Shown: positions 60,082 to 64,000 of the stretch, one piece after another
How positions within the stretch are numbered: position 1 is the stretch's first letter
Layout of the letters: each line of letters begins with the position of its first letter
Assembly (NCBI RefSeq): GCF_022569295.1
Contig: NZ_JAKFIA010000001.1
Coordinates: 511,001-575,000, forward strand
Direction: 5' to 3'
Origin: Pedomonas mirosovicensis
GTDB taxonomy: Bacteria; Pseudomonadota; Alphaproteobacteria; Sphingomonadales; Sphingomonadaceae
Length of the DNA stretch: 64,000 bases
Position numbers and translations under genes: made by a program
Notes under the pieces: generated by a model
What the model saw: the letters and a program-made list of their open reading frames with translations, nothing else
Told to the model about the DNA's origin: nothing
Database searches by the model: none

Positions 60082-60251
60082 TCCCAATGTATTTTTAGTC
60101 TGTTCTTCATTGTTTTGATTATAGAAATGCTGTCGCTGGCCACCAGAGATCTGTGGTCGTAGACGGGGCGGTCCTTTGGGATGGCGCGGTTGTGCCCTTG
60201 AATTATTCGGGCTCTCTTTCCAGGGCTTGGCCCGGACTTCCTGCAAAATCA

Positions 60252-60290
60252 AAAGAAAAAGCCCGCTGGTGGCGTGCGCCGGCGGGCTTT
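60252..60290 (-). terminator. Rho-independent terminator of dapD
   Basis: Stem AAAGCCCGC / GCGGGCTTT around a 15-base loop, then TTTTTCTTTT on the minus strand. It lies 28 bases after the dapD stop. Confidence 0.88.
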
Positions 60291-60317
60291 CCTGTTCAAC
60301 GCAGGTGAAGCTGCGCT

Positions 60318-61157
<840 letters not shown>

Positions 61158-61187
61158 GGGGAAAGTCTCCTGTTGAAAAGGGGCGGA

Positions 61188-61970
61188 TCAGAGCGCCGGG
61201 CAGGCGGTGGCGGCTGCGGCGGCTGTCGCCAGCCCGATGCCGGACAACCAGGCCGCAACGTCGGTGATCTCCAGGTCGATGAAATCGGGGCTGGCGTTGA
61301 AGCCGCCCTTCTCCGAGCCGTTGTTGACCCACACCGTCGCCATGCCCCGCGCCTTGGCGGGGGCAAGGTTGCGGGCCATGTCCTCCACGAACACGGCGCG
61401 GCGCGGATCAACGCCATGGACGGAGAGCAGCTGGTCGTAGGCGGCCTCCTCCGGCTTGGGAATGAAATCGGTCGCCACGATGTCGTGGATGGCCTCGAAG
61501 TGGCCGCCAATGCCCAGCCTTGCCAGCACCCGCCCGGCATAGGCGGCATCCGCATTGGTGAAGATGAGCTTGCGGCCGGGAAGCGCCTCCAGCGCGCGGG
61601 CAAGCGCGAGGTCGGCAGCGACGACGCCCAGGTCGATATCGTGCACGAAATCGAGGAAGGCGCGGGGCTCGATGGCATGATGGTGCATCAGGCCGCGCAG
61701 GGTGGTGCCGTAATCGAGGAAATAGCTCTTCTGCAGGGTCCGCGCGGCAGCGAAATCCAGCGACAAAAGCTGCATGATGAAGGCGGTCATGCGCTGGTCG
61801 ATCTGGGCGAAGAGGTTGGCGCGCGGGTGGTAGAGGGTATTGTCCAGATCGAACACCCAGGTATCGATATGGGCCCAGTTAACGGTGCGGGCAGGGGCCA
61901 GGCCCGCCGCAGGCTCGGCGCTCTGCCGGAAAGCGGGGTTCGGGATATCGGGACTGGGGGCGGCCGTCAT
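61188..61970 (-). CDS. HAD-superfamily pyrimidine 5'-nucleotidase-like protein
   Basis: 260 residues of the HAD-IA variant 3 / SDT1-like group. DTWVFDLDNTLYHPRANLFA is motif I, KLIFTNADAAYAGRVLARLG is motif II with its threonine, and VFVEDMARNLAPAKARGM is motif IV. The cap includes QKSYFLDYGTTLRGLMHHH, typical of pyrimidine nucleotidases. It lies 30 bases upstream of dapD and may be cotranscribed with it. Confidence 0.85.
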   Translation of the reverse strand: MTAAPSPDIPNPAFRQSAEPAAGLAPARTVNWAHIDTWVFDLDNTLYHPRANLFAQIDQRMTAFIMQLLSLDFAAARTLQKSYFLDYGTTLRGLMHHHAIEPRAFLDFVHDIDLGVVAADLALARALEALPGRKLIFTNADAAYAGRVLARLGIGGHFEAIHDIVATDFIPKPEEAAYDQLLSVHGVDPRRAVFVEDMARNLAPAKARGMATVWVNNGSEKGGFNASPDFIDLEITDVAAWLSGIGLATAAAAATACPAL

Positions 61971-62158
61971 GATCTTGCGTCCTTCATTCCTCTGTTCCTG
62001 CCGGCCGCGCCGCCTTCGACGAACCCGCCCGCGGAGCCGCCCTCAGGGGCGCGCGCCGCAATGCCGCCCGTTTAGCAGCGGGGGCGCGGCCTGTTAAGTG
62101 CGCGTCTTCGCCCAGCGGTTTAGCGACCTGTTAATAGCATCCCATTAAAAAGCGATTC

Positions 62159-63750
62159 ATGTTCGAAACGGCCTCCATCGTCGTATCCCACCCTGACCCT
62201 TCGTCCAGTGGGCCCGTCGCGGTGCTGCCGCTGGCGGCATTGGTGGCGCTGGTGGACGATCCGCTGGGGCCGTCGTGGGCGATCGATGGCGGCGGGCATC
62301 TCCTGATGCGGAACGATGGCGCCTCGCTGCTGCTGGGCGACCCGGCGGCGCGGACGCAGCTGGACCGTGCGGCGGCCGAGGCGCTGTCGACCGGCCGGTC
62401 GACGCAGGCGCAGGTGACCATCGGCGGCGAGCCCCGGCGCTACTTCGTCGTGCGGGCCCGCGTCATCGGCGTGGATGACGGGCGGCGGGCCGTGTGGTTC
62501 CAGGCGGTGGAAACCACGGTCAAGGACCAGCTCATCGAGGCGCTGCGCGAATCCCGCGCCATGTTCAAGAGCCTCACCGAAGCGGTGGGGGATTTCGCCT
62601 GGGTGGTCGATGCGGAAGGGCGCTTCGCCTACGTGAGCGGCGGCGTGCCCTCGGCCGGCCTTGCCGCATGGGATCTCACCGGACGGCGCGTCAGCGACCT
62701 GGGCGAGGAGGCAGCCGCCTGCTTCCTGGCGCGCAGTCCCATGCCGCTGCGCGACGTGAACATTCGCACCCCGCTTGGCCGCACGGTCTGCCTGTCGGTG
62801 GCGGCGGTGCCCATCATGAACGGCGCCCAGTGGGTCGGGGCGCGGGGCATTGCCCGCAACGTGACGGAGGAGCGCCGCGCCGAGCGCATGCTGGAGGAGG
62901 CGCGCAAGCGCGACCGGCTGCTGCGCCAGGTGCTGGACGGCATTCACACCGGCACCGACCCCGCCGCCATGCTGGAGAATGCCTCCAGAGTGACCCGCGC
63001 CGCGTTCGAGGCGGATGTCTGCCGCATCCGCTATGAGCAGGAGACGGTGGAGGACGTGAACCCGGCGCGCAGCCGGCAGGGCAGCGTGCAGCGGCTGCGC
63101 GCGGATTGCCGGTTCCAGGGCGAGAAGGTGGGCGTGCTGGAGGTGGAGCGGCGCAGCGCCGGCTGGGGCCGGGAGGATTCGGTTCTTCTCGGGCAGGTGG
63201 CGGCGCACGTGGCCATGGCCATCGCCCAGGCCAACCATTTGCGGGCGCTGGAGCGGCTGGCGCGCACCGATGGGCTGACCGGCCTTCTCAACCGCCGCGC
63301 CTTCGAGGAGGTGATGGCTCACCGCCTCGGGGGGCTCGGCGAGGGCGGGGGCGTGCTCATGCTCATCGACCTCGACCATTTCAAGCAGCTCAACGACACC
63401 GGCGGCCATGCGGCGGGCGATACGGCCCTGTGCGAGGTCGCCCAGCTGCTTCGCAAGCTGAGCGGGCCGCAGGATGTGGTGGCCCGCTTCGGCGGCGACG
63501 AGTTCGTCCTGTGGTTGGAGGGGGCAAGCCTTTCCGGGGGGAGACGACGGCGCGCGCCGTGATGGACGGCATGGACGGGATTCGCCAGGCCGTGGGCGCG
63601 ACGCAGATCAGCGCTTCGGTGGGCTTTGCCGCCAGCTGCGGGGCGCAGGAGTCGCTCCATGCCCTGATGCTGCGCGCCGATAGCGCGCTCTATACGGTCA
63701 AGGGCAAGGGCCGGGGCGGCTATGCCGCAGCGCAAGGGGAGGGCGGATGA
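62159..63750 (+). pseudogene. PAS-GGDEF diguanylate cyclase, frameshifted near the 3' end
   Basis: Repaired length about 530 residues. A PAS-like region spans about 120-245 (EAVGDFAWVVDAEGRFAYVS, then RNVTEERRAERMLEEARKRD). A GAF-like part covers about 255-360. The GGDEF domain starts LARTDGLTGLLNRRAFEEVM and has ARFGGDEFVLW, with the active-site GGDEF intact. The frame breaks in a G6 run (63536-63541); the other frame continues GETTARAVMDGMDGIRQAVG and QISASVGFA to the C-terminus. It makes cyclic di-GMP if intact. The next gene overlaps by 4 bases. Confidence 0.82.
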
Positions 63751-64000
63751 GAAAGCCTCCCTTCAAGGGCATTTCCGCCGCAATCGAGCCGGCGCAGGAA
63801 CAACCAACGGCGACGCGCCGCTCCATCCGCATCCTGACCGAGGGAGACGAGGCGGCGCGCGAGCGGCTGGCCGCCGATGCCTCGACGCCGCCGGAAGTGC
63901 TCTACTACCTTGCGGAGCGAGGCAGCCCGCAGGTGCGGGCAACGGTGGCCGCCAACAGGGCCGCGCCCCACCTCGCCAACCGGCTGCTGGCCCGCGACCG
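63747..64000 (+). CDS. DUF2336 protein, N-terminal part
   Basis: The gene runs off the right edge; 84 residues are visible. After a variable N-terminus, RILTEGDEAARERLAADAST, PPEVLYYLAERGSPQVRATV and AANRAAPHLANRLLARD match the helical repeats of DUF2336 proteins found in Alphaproteobacteria. Start overlaps the GGDEF gene stop (ATGA), so both may act in one signalling unit. Confidence 0.75.
   Translation, partial: MRKPPFKGISAAIEPAQEQPTATRRSIRILTEGDEAARERLAADASTPPEVLYYLAERGSPQVRATVAANRAAPHLANRLLARD

Overview
The window is a GC-rich chromosomal segment from an alphaproteobacterium, most likely a member of the Sphingomonadales or a close relative (inference). Supporting signs are an FYDLN-type acidic zinc-ribbon protein, the gene order aroA-cmk-rpsA-ihfB-lapA-pyrF-trpF-trpB-trpA-accD-folC, a CIRCE-controlled groESL operon, an OlsB-type N-acyltransferase, a DUF2336 protein and a PEP-CTERM protein. 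No database search was possible, so names rest on motifs, length and context.

Layout. Bases 1-4,300 hold a glyoxylate-shunt locus (end of a ScfR/RamB-type regulator, malate synthase A), an MFS transporter and a small membrane protein. Bases 4,300-11,200 hold an overlapping pair of M16 peptidases and an iron-uptake style set (PepSY membrane protein, TonB-dependent receptor, TonB-C protein). groESL follows at 11,300-13,400 with CIRCE and a likely heat-shock promoter. Bases 13,800-30,400 are a visibly AT-richer polysaccharide locus. It carries a complete-looking WbpA/B/D/E-type pathway to a UDP-2,3-diacetamido-uronic acid, a second oxidoreductase/acyltransferase pair, Wzx, Wzz, a Wzy-like polymerase, three GT-B glycosyltransferases and a WecG/TagA transferase. 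Two identical, defective IS3-family copies lie in inverted orientation around its second half, and a shredded IS66 element follows up to 33,200.

From a tRNA-Ala at 33.3 kb the sequence returns to GC-rich housekeeping genes: aroA, cmk, rpsA, ihfB, lapA, pyrF, the trpFBA-accD-folC series and dedA. After that come olsB, an AmpG-like permease, a Rieske oxygenase, a PEP-CTERM protein, comM, a HAD phosphatase, an AMIN/beta-barrel envelope protein beside a LolA-like protein, dapE, a cupin, an Abi/HEPN-like protein, dapD, a pyrimidine-nucleotidase-like HAD protein, a PAS-GGDEF protein and the start of a DUF2336 gene.

At least eight otherwise conserved genes (PepSY protein, wzy, wecG, aroA, trpB, trpA, the AMIN/barrel gene, the GGDEF gene) each break at a single short homopolymer run. 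This looks more like residual sequencing error than biology. The most interesting items are the envelope pair at 53-56.5 kb, the doubled amino-sugar modification genes, the twin inverted IS copies, the Abi/HEPN-like gene beside an orphan terminator, and two kinds of dispersed repeat.
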